Source of the DNA: Planctomycetales bacterium
GTDB lineage: Bacteria > Planctomycetota > Planctomycetia > Planctomycetales > Planctomycetaceae
NCBI GenBank assembly: GCA_026400835.1
Contig: JAPLOA010000055.1
Location: 186,001 to 250,000, forward strand
Length of the DNA: 64,000 nucleotides
Reading direction: 5' to 3'
The notes beneath the pieces were generated by a model, which was not told the DNA's origin, ran no database searches, and worked only from the letters and a program-made list of their open reading frames with translations. How positions within the stretch are numbered: the stretch's first letter is position 1; each line of letters opens with the position of its first letter. Both the position numbers and the translations under genes were made by a program. Positions 39,710-48,967 of this stretch are shown here, in pieces.

Positions 39710-40834
39710 TCAGCCGACTTGCGAGTTAACCAGCTTCAGCAATGCTGCAGCCATCTCGTCGATCTCTGACTTCGACTGTAACAACGCCGTATGATGCAAT
39801 GTCATCAAACGGGTGTGTAAACTCTGAGCATTGATCAGGTCACCGGCAACTCGAAAACGACGCGAGCTGTGCGTCAAATGCAGGGCGGGAAGGGCGGGAT
39901 CAAGGGGAATCCCAAGCTTGCGAGCTTCCGCAGAAAGCTGTTCGCGATCTGGCGAGTCGAACTGATCGGAAAGGATTAATCCGAATTTGTAAAACGCCGG
40001 TCGATTCCGTTCATCAATAAACTCACCGGCAGTCAACGTTGGCTTCAGGGCACTCTGCGAAGAAAGACAGTTGGCAAGTTGGCCAGCACGAATTCGGCGA
40101 ACTGCATTGGGTGCATCAAGTTGCTGCAACTGTGGCAACAGGACAGCCGCCTGCATTTCTGAAAGCGGATAAGCCTCGTTGCCACGCTGAGTATACAACT
40201 TGATTCGCTGAGCCATCACGGCATTGGATGTCAGCAAGGCACCGCCACGCCCGGCTGTCAGCAGTTTGCTTCCCCCAAAGCTTAACACCCCGATGTCGCC
40301 AAGACTTCCAGTTCGCTGCCCTGCGATGATGGCTCCTGGAGACTGGCAGGCATCTTCAATCACAGCGATGCCATGAACGCGGGCGATGTTGCGGAGTTCC
40401 ACAATCGGAGCGAAATGTCCATGCAGGTGCGAAACGACAATCGCTTTCGTCCGTTCGGTGATGGCGTCTTCCAGATTCTTCAGATCCATCACAGGCTGAC
40501 CGGGAAGTACATCGATCAGAACCGGAGTCGCTCCCACCGTCAGAACGTTGATCAGATTGGCTTTGAAATCATAGGCCGCAAGGATCACTTCATCCCCGGC
40601 TGAAACAGGCACCGAACGCAATGCAAGTTCGACGGCAGATGTCCCGCTGCTGCAGAGCACGACATGTTCCACACCGTGCATTTGGCCAAGTTCTTCTTGC
40701 AGACGAGCACAATGCGGGCCGTGATACCGTCCCCAGGAACCGTCGGCCATCATGGATTCGAACACCGCACGGATTGCGTCGTCGGTGATGGGCCAGGCCG
40801 TGTTGGTCGGCTGCGAGTTGATGTCGCTCATCAT
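39710..40834 (-). CDS. DegT/DnrJ/EryC1/StrS family aminotransferase
   Basis: This 374-residue PLP enzyme acts on keto-sugars or cyclitols. Visible features are VVLCSSGTSAVELALRS (PLP phosphate region), DEVILAAYDFKANLINVL, AVIEDACQSPGA (Asp contact) and the Schiff-base Lys190 in FGGSKLLTAGRGG. A strong GGAGGA precedes the ATG pair at 40834/40831. Its start touches the stop of the upstream MFS gene with no spacer, so the two form one operon, read transporter then aminotransferase. Usual partners are nucleotide-sugar enzymes, none of which is present, so the substrate is open. Confidence 0.88.
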   Translation of the reverse strand: MMSDINSQPTNTAWPITDDAIRAVFESMMADGSWGRYHGPHCARLQEELGQMHGVEHVVLCSSGTSAVELALRSVPVSAGDEVILAAYDFKANLINVLTVGATPVLIDVLPGQPVMDLKNLEDAITERTKAIVVSHLHGHFAPIVELRNIARVHGIAVIEDACQSPGAIIAGQRTGSLGDIGVLSFGGSKLLTAGRGGALLTSNAVMAQRIKLYTQRGNEAYPLSEMQAAVLLPQLQQLDAPNAVRRIRAGQLANCLSSQSALKPTLTAGEFIDERNRPAFYKFGLILSDQFDSPDREQLSAEARKLGIPLDPALPALHLTHSSRRFRVAGDLINAQSLHTRLMTLHHTALLQSKSEIDEMAAALLKLVNSQVG

Positions 40835-42061
40835 TCATTCCTCCGCATGGCGCGTGCGACCTGCCGAACTGCAGATGAACAGAATCGTTACTAACGCAAA
40901 GACGGCCGCAACCCCGGCAAACATCAACGGATAGGCATATGGAGTCTCCGGCTTGGCGTATCTTAAAAAGATGCCAATGATCGGCGCGGAAACAAAAGTG
41001 CCGACGTCAAACATAGCAAGAATCAGCGATGTCGCGACTCCCAGGTAGCGTCGAGGAAAAACAGCTGTCCCGGCCGACATAATCGAAGGAAACAACAACG
41101 CATGCGCTATTCCGGCTAACGCGGCGGGAGCAATCAGGTGCCAGGTGTTCGTCACCGGGACGTAACACAAATAGCTGATCGACAACAATGTAAGTCCGAC
41201 CACGATCCACGGGCGATTTCCATAGCGTTCAAACAGCGAACGCGAGGCCAGTCGTGCACCAAAACCCGTCATCGCGTAGATGACAAAGAACACGCCCACG
41301 TGGGAAAGATGCGCTTCAATGGCGAACGGACGCAGGAATGTTGCGGGGATCGCAAACCCGGCTCCCATGACGGCAGCGGTCACGGAAATCATCAGCGGGT
41401 GATACTGACGAATGACCGACAGCAAAGGTGGACGAGCGTGTCGAACCGGCAACACAGCGCCCTGAACAGCAAACCATGTCGCGATTGCGGAGGCTAAGGC
41501 CAAAGCTGCGGCCGTCCAGAACATCCGCTGGACCATCTGCTCCTGCGTGAGATCTCCGCTTCCCAGCCAGTCGCTGATCAGCGGGCCAATCATCAGCCCC
41601 AGAAATCCGGACGTCCCCAACGCGCCGACAATCTCGGCCATACGCTTCGGAGGAACTCTCAAAGAAACAAAGGTAATCGAAGCCCCAAAGAACCCGGCGA
41701 GACTCGCCTGCATCATGGCTCGCACAAGAAACACACCAGGAGTTGTCGCACTGGAAATGGATAAGTGCAGCAGCAGGCTGAATGTGTAGACCACGACGGA
41801 CCAGAACCAAACACGAGCCGACCCGATGCGATCGATCGCTTCTCCCTGAGCAACACGAATAATAATGCTGCCGATCATTCCGACGCCGACGATCAGCCCA
41901 AGCTGCTGCTCGTCACCACCGATCATGTCCACAAAGTCGGAGTAACGAACCATCATCCCGTTGGCCAGAGTCGCCATTCCATTCGAAAGATAGGCCAGCC
42001 AGAACGCACGGTCATAACCTCGCGTTTGCACCGACTCATCAGGGAGTAGTTCGCTGGACAA
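40835..42061 (-). CDS. MFS transporter
   Basis: The open frame reaches 42370, but residues before about 42061 lack membrane character and look non-coding. A TTG at 42061 (LSSELLPDESVQTRGYDRAF) gives about 408 residues, typical for the family; TTG 42075 is an alternative. About twelve hydrophobic segments are seen, with the loop 2-3 motif GEAIDRIGSARVWFW (the usual G...DR.GRR) and RSLFERYGNRPWIVVG after helix 8. The gene directly precedes the DegT aminotransferase gene. It could export an amino-sugar-like product or import its precursor; direction and substrate are unknown. Confidence 0.82.
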   Translation of the reverse strand: MSSELLPDESVQTRGYDRAFWLAYLSNGMATLANGMMVRYSDFVDMIGGDEQQLGLIVGVGMIGSIIIRVAQGEAIDRIGSARVWFWSVVVYTFSLLLHLSISSATTPGVFLVRAMMQASLAGFFGASITFVSLRVPPKRMAEIVGALGTSGFLGLMIGPLISDWLGSGDLTQEQMVQRMFWTAAALALASAIATWFAVQGAVLPVRHARPPLLSVIRQYHPLMISVTAAVMGAGFAIPATFLRPFAIEAHLSHVGVFFVIYAMTGFGARLASRSLFERYGNRPWIVVGLTLLSISYLCYVPVTNTWHLIAPAALAGIAHALLFPSIMSAGTAVFPRRYLGVATSLILAMFDVGTFVSAPIIGIFLRYAKPETPYAYPLMFAGVAAVFALVTILFICSSAGRTRHAEE

Positions 42062-42775
42062 AAGTGGAATACCAATTCTACGAATGATGTTGAAGGAACG
42101 GACCTCGAACAACAAATCGAGGCATTGATGCAGAGCAAGAGTGCCTCTAAGTCTTTCTGAAAGCGCAGACCAATTATCGCGCCGAGGGTTCAGCCGATCG
42201 CCAGTATATCGCAAATTGCTGGTCCGTGTATCGGAGATAGTGCAGGACCGTTGTCCGGGGTGCAGCCGCAGATTTCGGCAGATCCTTCCTGCTGAGGAAC
42301 AGTTAATATAGTTCCTTGCCTGCCGGGCAGGACTTCGCATCGGGCCACGACCTGCGTGCATGTCAACCAACGAACCGGGCCGATCTGCTGCCGCGGATTA
42401 CACACAGGGGTTTGCCTTCTGACGAAAATCTCGTTCGGAAAGCGGGACCTGCCAAAATCGTTCTTTCAGGCAGAAAAGATTCCCTGGGTTATTATCCGGA
42501 CAACACCCGGTGTTTGGGGAAGACAGTTTGCCTGATGCGAGAATCCTGAACTGCGGATAGTTCGATGGCGGCTTTCGATCGACAACTCGCGCACCAATTT
42601 CAAGAAAATCAAGTCGAACGAGTACCATCCGGAGGCCTCCTGAATGGCTGGTGCGAATCTCCGATTCTAAAGGGTATTTCGAAGTCGGCTTCTCGGCGCG
42701 TGTACGAAACCCAATGACATTCTAAACTACTGGTCGGATGATGAATCGGCGACGTTTTTGAATTGAGACGGATCC
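42062..42775. other. Intergenic region with GGACCTGCC element
   Basis: There are 714 bases between divergent genes. At 42445 the sequence GGACCTGCCAAAATCG matches part of an element also found at 44359, 44522 and 63060. CGGACAACACCCGGTGTTTGGG near 42499 makes a small hairpin. No gene was recognised. Confidence 0.45.
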
Positions 42776-43888
42776 ATGAAATTCGGTGTGATCGGAAATA
42801 ATCCTCGGACAATGAGTTTGCTGCTGGAACTCGCAGGTTCTGACGAGCATTCTCTGGATGTCGGGGCCATTTCGGATCGCCTGGTTCAGTCAGTCGCTGC
42901 GGCACAGATTTCTATGCGTCTGGTATCGACGCCTGAAGATGCGATGCTGGATTCTGCTGTTGATGCCGTCATTATTGCTGTCGATGATATTGAAGAGAGC
43001 CTGCGTTTGTGTCGTGCAGCGATGCAGGCTGAAAAGCATGTCGTGATCATTCCACCTCTGGAATGCTCACCGGCATTTTCGTTTGAGTTGCATTTGATTC
43101 TGGATGAAAGTCGCCATTGCATCGTGCCACTCACCGGCCGATTCCAGTTAGCCGACTTGCCAGTTATTGAAAAATGCCTGCCGATTGATCGAAGCGGGAT
43201 TCTGCAGATTGCGGCAGAATTACCGATCGAGAACTCAAGTCACGAGTCGCGAACAATCACCATTCTGCAGGGGCTCGATATTCTTTCTGCGAGTGGCTTT
43301 GGTTACACACAGGTGACCGCGCTGGAGTCATTGGCTCCCGATGGAACTCTGCTGTCTCTTTTGATCACTCTGAATTCCCAATCGACCGTCGAAACACCTG
43401 CTCCGCCCGCGACGCTGATGATCCGACCGAGAGCATTGAGTCCAGTTCCGGATTCGGAATTGAGGATTCAGCGATCCACTGCGACGGTCCAGCGGATGAG
43501 TGTTTCAGAGCGAGCCCCCGCACTTCGTCGTATCGATTGGCTTTTCGGAAATCGTGAAGCCTGCTCCAAATGGATGGAGTCGTTTTCGATCAGTCTGGAA
43601 CTGGCCGAGGCTGTCAAAAAGTCCCTCCGACGACGAAGAACCGTCGACGTTCATTTTGACAGCGGCAGTGAGCGCGGAGTCTTCAAGAGTCAGATGACGG
43701 CGATGGGGTGTGGTGTCCTGACCTTTATGATGTTTGGCATGGTTGCGTATCTGGTAATCGCCCAGTTGACATCCTTGCCAAACTGGGTGTTGCACACCGC
43801 ACGAATCCTTTGGATCGCTCCGCTTGTCATCTTCCTGCTAGCGCAGGCATTACTTCCGATTGCCAGAAATCGCACTGGCAGCAAATAA
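42776..43888 (+). CDS. Rossmann-fold protein with C-terminal membrane anchor, function unknown
   Basis: The 370-residue product starts like a Gfo/Idh/MocA oxidoreductase (MKFGVIGNNPRTMSLLLELA, VDAVIIAVDDIEESLRLCRAAM, EKHVVIIPPLECS), but the dinucleotide loop is GNNPRT, without the GxGxxG pattern. The middle lacks the usual oxidoreductase C-domain. The C-terminus has two hydrophobic segments (CGVLTFMMFGMVAYLVIAQL, ILWIAPLVIFLLAQALLP) and would tether the protein to the membrane. It may be a degenerate, non-enzymatic or sensory member. It stands alone. Confidence 0.7.
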   Translation: MKFGVIGNNPRTMSLLLELAGSDEHSLDVGAISDRLVQSVAAAQISMRLVSTPEDAMLDSAVDAVIIAVDDIEESLRLCRAAMQAEKHVVIIPPLECSPAFSFELHLILDESRHCIVPLTGRFQLADLPVIEKCLPIDRSGILQIAAELPIENSSHESRTITILQGLDILSASGFGYTQVTALESLAPDGTLLSLLITLNSQSTVETPAPPATLMIRPRALSPVPDSELRIQRSTATVQRMSVSERAPALRRIDWLFGNREACSKWMESFSISLELAEAVKKSLRRRRTVDVHFDSGSERGVFKSQMTAMGCGVLTFMMFGMVAYLVIAQLTSLPNWVLHTARILWIAPLVIFLLAQALLPIARNRTGSK

Positions 43889-43948
43889 AGCTGCCAGCGC
43901 GATGTTCCATGAGGGATCATGGGCGATGTCGTGGCAGATCCGCGCAGC

Positions 43949-44230
43949 TCAATCGTTTAAAATAAACGTCACCTTTAAGTTGACTCGAAACGCCGTGATC
44001 CTGCCGTCGGCAACATCCACTTTCTGATCCTGAACCCACGCCCCCGTCACGTTCTGCAGGGTCTTACAGGCTCGGGCTACACCAACAGCCACGGCGTCTT
44101 CAAAACTGATGGGAGACGATGCGATGATTTCTGTCACGCGAGCAACCGAACCGACTGATCCAGTGGACTCGGTGGCAGACGCTGCGGAGATGACCTCATC
44201 CTTGGACTTCTTTTTCTTCTTGTCTTTCAT
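43949..44230 (-). CDS. Dodecin family flavin-binding protein with Lys-rich leader
   Basis: The start is placed at ATG 44230 (MKDKKKKKSKDEVIS); a GTG nine bases earlier is also open. The 93-residue product ends with a complete dodecin domain: VARVTEIIASSPISFEDAVA, ARACKTLQNVTGAWVQDQKV (flavin-stacking Trp) and ITAFRVNLKVTFILND. Dodecins are about 65-70 residues and assemble into hollow dodecamers that store or buffer flavins. The extra N-terminal 25 residues, Lys- then Ser/Thr/Ala-rich, are unusual and probably flexible. Confidence 0.93.
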   Translation of the reverse strand: MKDKKKKKSKDEVISAASATESTGSVGSVARVTEIIASSPISFEDAVAVGVARACKTLQNVTGAWVQDQKVDVADGRITAFRVNLKVTFILND

Positions 44231-44833
44231 GGTTCCCACGACTCCAGGTAAGCGTTAACTTCGGGCGACAGAGGCCGCCCTCAAATCATTCAATACTGCG
44301 CAGTCTACCCATGTTTCCTTTTTTCGGCCACCGAGCCGAGTACGGCCGCCAAACGGGGGTAGTCACGGATTGCGGTAGGTCCTCCTTGCCGACTTGCCGA
44401 AGAGGACTTAGCGGCTGGCCGCGACCTCTGTGCAACGGGATTGATCAAGCCAATTGCGATCCTCAGCCAGCTGCACACATGGTTCGCCTTGCGGCAATAC
44501 GAAAATCCTTTCCGGCAGAAAGGACCTACTTTGACCATCAATCGCGACTACACCCTGATTCGCTTGAAACGTTCCTGAGCGCTGTGGGTTTGACCATGCC
44601 GAGGCTTGGCTTCCTGGTGTTCAGGTGATAACTTTTTCCAGTTTTTCCGTCATTTCAGGCCATCCGTGGGTCAAAAAACGGATGCTGATAAGAAAGTTGC
44701 CGACACGGCGATAGGATCGCGGAGCCGTGTCGTCTTCAATTTGCCGTGAAACCATGAAAACACCAATATTTCAGGGAATCTCGCCCAACCAGAGTCCTCC
44801 GCCCGCCCTTTTTTAGTTGTCGAATTTTATTCC
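44231..44833. other. Intergenic region with inverted GGACCT elements
   Basis: About 600 bases hold two oppositely oriented elements: GTAGTCACGGATTGCGGTAGGTCC (44359-44382) and GGACCTACTTTGACCATCAATCGCGACTAC (44522-44551). They read towards a common GGACCTRCC..ATCCGCGACTAC pattern. CCATCCGTGGGTCAAAAAACGGATG near 44661 is a further weak hairpin. No gene was seen. Confidence 0.45.
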
Positions 44834-46051
44834 ATGCCTGCCGGAAACTTCATCCTCCTGAGTTTTGCAATGCTGGCCGCTTTTGCGGCAACAGCGGTTG
44901 CGCAGAACGATGAGTTGGGGGCGGAACGAACAGCGCGGGCTTCGGTAGACGACGCTTTGCAAGAGCCCGAGGCTTTGCAAAAAAAAACAGTGGACGGGCT
45001 GGTGACTGATCTCGCATCGCCGGCGTTTCCTAAGCGTCAAAAGGCCGTTACCCAGTTGCTGCAGCTTGATGCTCCTGCGGTTGCGTTGCTGGAAACGAAA
45101 CTGGAAACCGCGACTGAGCCCGTTGCTGTCCAACTTCGTCAAGTGATTCCAAAGCTGCGAAAACGATTGTTCGATGATCGAGTTGCAGCTCTTGAGAAAG
45201 ACCAGAAACTGAGCGACCTGTCTGGGATGCCGGACTGGGATCGTTTCGTGAAGGTCACCGGAAACGCTGAAGCGGCAATGCCGGTTTACGTGGAGATGCT
45301 CAAAACCGAGCGAGCATTATTTGCGGATCGGATGTTTTCTTCTTCGGAATTATCTGATCACCTGGAAGAACGCAGCACACTTCTGCGAGCCGCCTGCAAT
45401 GGTGAGCTGGAGGAAGAGTTCCCTGTTGCATCTGCTGCAGCTCTCATGCTGGTCGCCAGTGATGAGAACGTGGTATTACGGCGAGCAACCTCGACCAACA
45501 TTTCGGAGTCTTTGCAGGATTCGCGATTTGGAAAACTTATCACTGATGGATTTCACGCGGGGACAATCCGAGCTCTCACCTCCGAATGGCTGAAGCGTCC
45601 GGGGATCGCCGCAGATCGACCTTTGTTGCTGTCGATCGAGTATCAGCTTTCGGTCGGACGAGAGATCGCTCTCAGAACTCTGGAGAGACATGTCTACAAC
45701 CAAAGCGCTGCTTATTCTTTGCTCTGCCTTGGAGCGTTAAAGCAGACTGACTCATTGTCAGCCGTTGAACAAGTTCTGAATGACGAAACGGCCTCGCGAC
45801 CGATCTGGCCGCCTCGAGGAAAAACTGCGGGCGATTTAATTTCCGGGCGTGAAATAGAGAGCACTTATTCCGTTCAGGCCCGAGACGTGGCTCTTGCTGT
45901 CGCCATCCACTTGCGAGGCCGCCGACCTAACGAGTTCGGGATGGATGTGATGTCGTCCGAGTTGCATCTGTTTACGTTCGACTCGATGGGCTTTAACAAC
46001 GATGACGACCGCAACGCTGCGATCAGTATGTATCGTGCAGCGTTCCCGTAG
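44834..46051 (+). CDS. Exported HEAT-like protein, function unknown
   Basis: The 405-residue product has a signal peptide (MPAGNFILLSFAMLAAFAATAVAQ). The next 80 residues (LVTDLASPAFPKRQKAVTQL, VAVQLRQVIPKLRKRL) form paired helices like HEAT repeats. Further helices include ERSTLLRAACNGELEEEFP and SAAYSLLCLGALKQTDSLS. There is no catalytic motif. It resembles planctomycete periplasmic helical-repeat proteins. Neighbours give no operon clue: the next gene begins 423 bases later, after a dispersed palindrome. Confidence 0.75.
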   Translation: MPAGNFILLSFAMLAAFAATAVAQNDELGAERTARASVDDALQEPEALQKKTVDGLVTDLASPAFPKRQKAVTQLLQLDAPAVALLETKLETATEPVAVQLRQVIPKLRKRLFDDRVAALEKDQKLSDLSGMPDWDRFVKVTGNAEAAMPVYVEMLKTERALFADRMFSSSELSDHLEERSTLLRAACNGELEEEFPVASAAALMLVASDENVVLRRATSTNISESLQDSRFGKLITDGFHAGTIRALTSEWLKRPGIAADRPLLLSIEYQLSVGREIALRTLERHVYNQSAAYSLLCLGALKQTDSLSAVEQVLNDETASRPIWPPRGKTAGDLISGREIESTYSVQARDVALAVAIHLRGRRPNEFGMDVMSSELHLFTFDSMGFNNDDDRNAAISMYRAAFP

Positions 46052-46119
46052 TGTCTTCTACCGCAGATTGCTTCTCTGAAGCTCTGGCTACAGTTTCGAA
46101 GTTGCGCGTTTGCGACTAT

Positions 46120-46288
46120 CCCAACCCGCTGCGTGAGCGAGGGATTGTGCTTTTGCGTTTTACGAAGTGTTTAGCGAAATCCCTCGCTGACGCGTCGGGT
46201 TATGATAATCCCCTATGTTTTCGCACCCTTGATCTGCCGTAGTCCGGAAACGCGCAACTTCAAAACTCACGCTTCGGGTTGTGATGGA
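46120..46288. repeat. Dispersed imperfect palindrome, copy 4
   Basis: It contains CCCGCTGCGTGAGCGAGGGATT paired with AAATCCCTCGCTGACGCGTCGGGTTA, then TGATAATCCCC, and the arm GCGCAACTTCAAAACTCACG with CTTCGGGTTGTGATGG. It is in the same orientation as copy 3. Terminal GGAACAGT sequences are not preserved, so its ends are uncertain. The rest of 46052-46474 holds no gene. Confidence 0.78.
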
Positions 46289-46474
46289 GTACTGTGTTTT
46301 TTGCAAGTTTCGATCCGTTCGTCTTGCCGTAGGCGCAACTGCAAATGATCGAAGCCGCAAACCGCACTCACAGTGTGCCTGCCTCATCCCTCGATTTCGC
46401 CTCTGATGGTTCTCGGATAACATCCCGACTCGGATACACAAAAGCAGAAACCTCACAGACCAGAAGCGAAATGA

Positions 46475-48814
46475 ATGTCCCGCGATCTTAATCTCCAGAG
46501 GTCCTGGCAGCATGCGATTGTGCCGGCGATGACCATGTTGTTGGCATTCATGGTGCTGATTGCCCCGTTCTTTGAGGGCAATGATCGAGGACGCGTTGGC
46601 ATACTGCTGATCATCGCGGCTCTCCTTGAGTTGACTCACGGATTTCGCCGTCTGCTTTTGGCCGATCAACGGACCGCATGGAAGAGCGCAGCGGTCTCCA
46701 TTTTACTGGGTCTGGCTCTCTACAGCGCTGGCTGGCTCGCGGTGAAGGCATTGCGATGGTTCCTTGCAACATGGTTTGTACTGGACGGACTTAGAGAACT
46801 GACCAGTTGGATTGCCGATAGAAAGACGAGCAGAGAACACCGCGGATCAGTTGTTGTTTCCGCTGCATGGTTCATCTGCGCCGCAGTCATCCTGTGGCTG
46901 GGAGACCAATGGCTCACCTGGATGATCGCATTGTCCGTTGCGCTGCGAATTTTCAATACAGCGCGGACGATGTCCGGGGCGGCTTTGCTGAGTCCTGAAC
47001 TTTTGACAGACGAAGAAATCACAAGCGGGTTGCTTGCGGACCCCGGGATTCGTGAGCTCGCCGTGACTGTGGTCAAGGAAGAAACTTCGCGAGCCGCCGC
47101 GGATCGCAGTTGGATTCTGGCCTTCCTGATGACTTTGCTGGCCATTCATCTGGGGCGAATGGGACTCGACCGCACCTCCCTGGGGCTCGTTTCACCCGGC
47201 TTTGCGGTGTTAGGCGATGCCTTTGTTGCGTTGCTGCTGGCATTCACCATTTTGATTCCATCTTTGCTGGCAACCGGCAAAGTGCTGCAACTGCTGGAAA
47301 GCCGCATCTGGCAATGGAGTCTTCAGCAGGGACATGCGATGTTCGTAGTTCCTCGACTGGTGTTGCGGTGGCTGTTGATGATGCGTTTGCGGCAGGCGGT
47401 TCGGCTTCGTCTGGCTCGCTGCTCCTATGCGTCTGCACTCAGTCGAGGCTTGCAGATGGGATTGCCGTTATCGGCAATTCTGGCGGCGACAACTCCGGTC
47501 TGGGGAATGAGTTGGTACTTCGATACAGAAAACTGGGCGGCCGGGATCTGGAATTCATGGGCGGAGCAACGCACTGACGACTGGCGAACCGCCATGGCCG
47601 AAGCTTTGCCAACATCACCCGCTGCCGATGGTCAGTTACCGCTGGAGGTTCAGCCCGAGGGAATTATCGAGTCCGAAGATTTCTCATTCATTATCATTGG
47701 CGACCCTGGCGAAGGCGATGCTTCACAACATTCTTTACGAAGTCAGTTGTTGGATGTTTCTCGCCAGCCCGATGTGAAGTTTGTGGTGATCTCATCGGAC
47801 GTCGTTTATCCCTCCGGAGCGATGAAGGATTATGAGGCTCGTTTCTGGCTGCCGTTTATGGGAGTTACAAAACCGGTGTATGCGATTCCGGGAAATCACG
47901 ACTGGTATGATGCCCTTGAGGGCTTTGCAGCCACATTCTTTGAGCCCGACGCAGCCCGAACCGCGATGAAGGCGCGCGTGGAAGAGGACAACCATCTGAC
48001 TTCCACGACGGATTCGCACATCGAACAACTGATTGCCGAGGCCACTCGATTGCAGGGACTTTATCGAATCCCCGTACAGCGGCAGAAGCTTCCTTACTTC
48101 CAGTTTCAGACCGATGCATTTGCTCTCTTCGCAGTCGATACGGGCGTGGCTCGGCAGCTTGATCCCGCACAGCAGTCATGGCTGGAGGAGGGACTAAAAG
48201 CAGCCGCCGGAAAAACGAAAATGGCCCTGCTGGGGCACCCTTTTTATGCGGGCGGTCACGATCAAACGGACGGCATTGAGAACTTTGAGGCGTTAAAAGA
48301 ACTGCTGACAAAGTATGAAGTCGACATCATCATGGGTGGTGACACTCATGATCTGGAATACTACCTTGAGCACCAGAGGAACAGTTCCGGAGGGGAACGT
48401 CTCGTACGCCATTTTGTCAACGGCGGTGGCGGAGCGTACTTGAGTTTCGGTACCTCTTTGGACTGGCCGAAATCACCGATCACCGATGAATGGGCGATCT
48501 ACCCGAGCCGTCAGCAGGTCGTCTCAAAAATCGATGCCACAACTCCGTTCTGGAAGCGCCCCGCGTGGTTCTGGACTCGACAATTCGGAGGCTGGCCGTT
48601 TTCGGCCGAGTGGTTATCAGCGGCCTTTGATTCCAATCAGGCTCCATTTTTCCAGAGCTTCCTGGAGATCAAAGTGGAGCCAACTCAACAACGCCTGAGA
48701 CTCATCCCCTGGGGCGTCAACGGTCGACTGAAGTACTCCGACCTGCAACGCTCATCGTCGATGACTCAGCCGGACGATGCTGAGATCGAGTGGATCGTCC
48801 CGCTGAAGAAATGA
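46475..48814 (+). CDS. Membrane protein with HdeD-like N-domain fused to calcineurin-like phosphoesterase
   Basis: The 779-residue product has about ten hydrophobic segments in residues 15-345; the first six or so (VPAMTMLLAFMVLIAPF, GRVGILLIIAALLELTHGF) have the spacing of HdeD/DUF308 proteins. From residue 400 follows a metallophosphoesterase: GDPGEG (Gly409, Asp410), VISSDVVYPSG, GNHDWYD (Gly473), LLGHPFYAGGHD and GGDTHDLEYY, together the full set of metal ligands. The catalytic part would be held at the membrane, and a C-terminal Trp-rich stretch follows. The substrate (phospholipid, undecaprenyl-PP, nucleotide) is unknown. Confidence 0.82.
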   Translation: MSRDLNLQRSWQHAIVPAMTMLLAFMVLIAPFFEGNDRGRVGILLIIAALLELTHGFRRLLLADQRTAWKSAAVSILLGLALYSAGWLAVKALRWFLATWFVLDGLRELTSWIADRKTSREHRGSVVVSAAWFICAAVILWLGDQWLTWMIALSVALRIFNTARTMSGAALLSPELLTDEEITSGLLADPGIRELAVTVVKEETSRAAADRSWILAFLMTLLAIHLGRMGLDRTSLGLVSPGFAVLGDAFVALLLAFTILIPSLLATGKVLQLLESRIWQWSLQQGHAMFVVPRLVLRWLLMMRLRQAVRLRLARCSYASALSRGLQMGLPLSAILAATTPVWGMSWYFDTENWAAGIWNSWAEQRTDDWRTAMAEALPTSPAADGQLPLEVQPEGIIESEDFSFIIIGDPGEGDASQHSLRSQLLDVSRQPDVKFVVISSDVVYPSGAMKDYEARFWLPFMGVTKPVYAIPGNHDWYDALEGFAATFFEPDAARTAMKARVEEDNHLTSTTDSHIEQLIAEATRLQGLYRIPVQRQKLPYFQFQTDAFALFAVDTGVARQLDPAQQSWLEEGLKAAAGKTKMALLGHPFYAGGHDQTDGIENFEALKELLTKYEVDIIMGGDTHDLEYYLEHQRNSSGGERLVRHFVNGGGGAYLSFGTSLDWPKSPITDEWAIYPSRQQVVSKIDATTPFWKRPAWFWTRQFGGWPFSAEWLSAAFDSNQAPFFQSFLEIKVEPTQQRLRLIPWGVNGRLKYSDLQRSSSMTQPDDAEIEWIVPLKK

Positions 48815-48884
48815 ATGGGCAGAGTTAAGCACGATCGCAGCGGGCCCCGTACGCAACCAAAAGTTCACCATCAGCATCGCGCAT

Positions 48885-48917
48885 GAAAAAGGGTTCAGGA
48901 TTGATCTCCTGAACCCT
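48885..48917 (-). terminator. Rho-independent terminator for the DMT-like gene
   Basis: AGGGTTCAGGA (48890-48900) pairs perfectly with TCCTGAACCCT (48907-48917) over a 6-base loop. On the minus strand the stem is followed by a T run (complement of AAAAA at 48885-48889), 51 bases after the stop of the 48968-49519 gene. It may also slow plus-strand transcripts. Confidence 0.85.
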
Positions 48918-48967
48918 CTTCATGAATTCAAATTCCCGTGGTCGCCCTGAGACAAGAGCTGCCGAGA

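Noticed and set aside
42062-42370. N-terminal extension of the MFS gene
   Set aside because: The extra 103 residues are Arg/Ser/Cys-rich without membrane character and precede a normal-length transporter.
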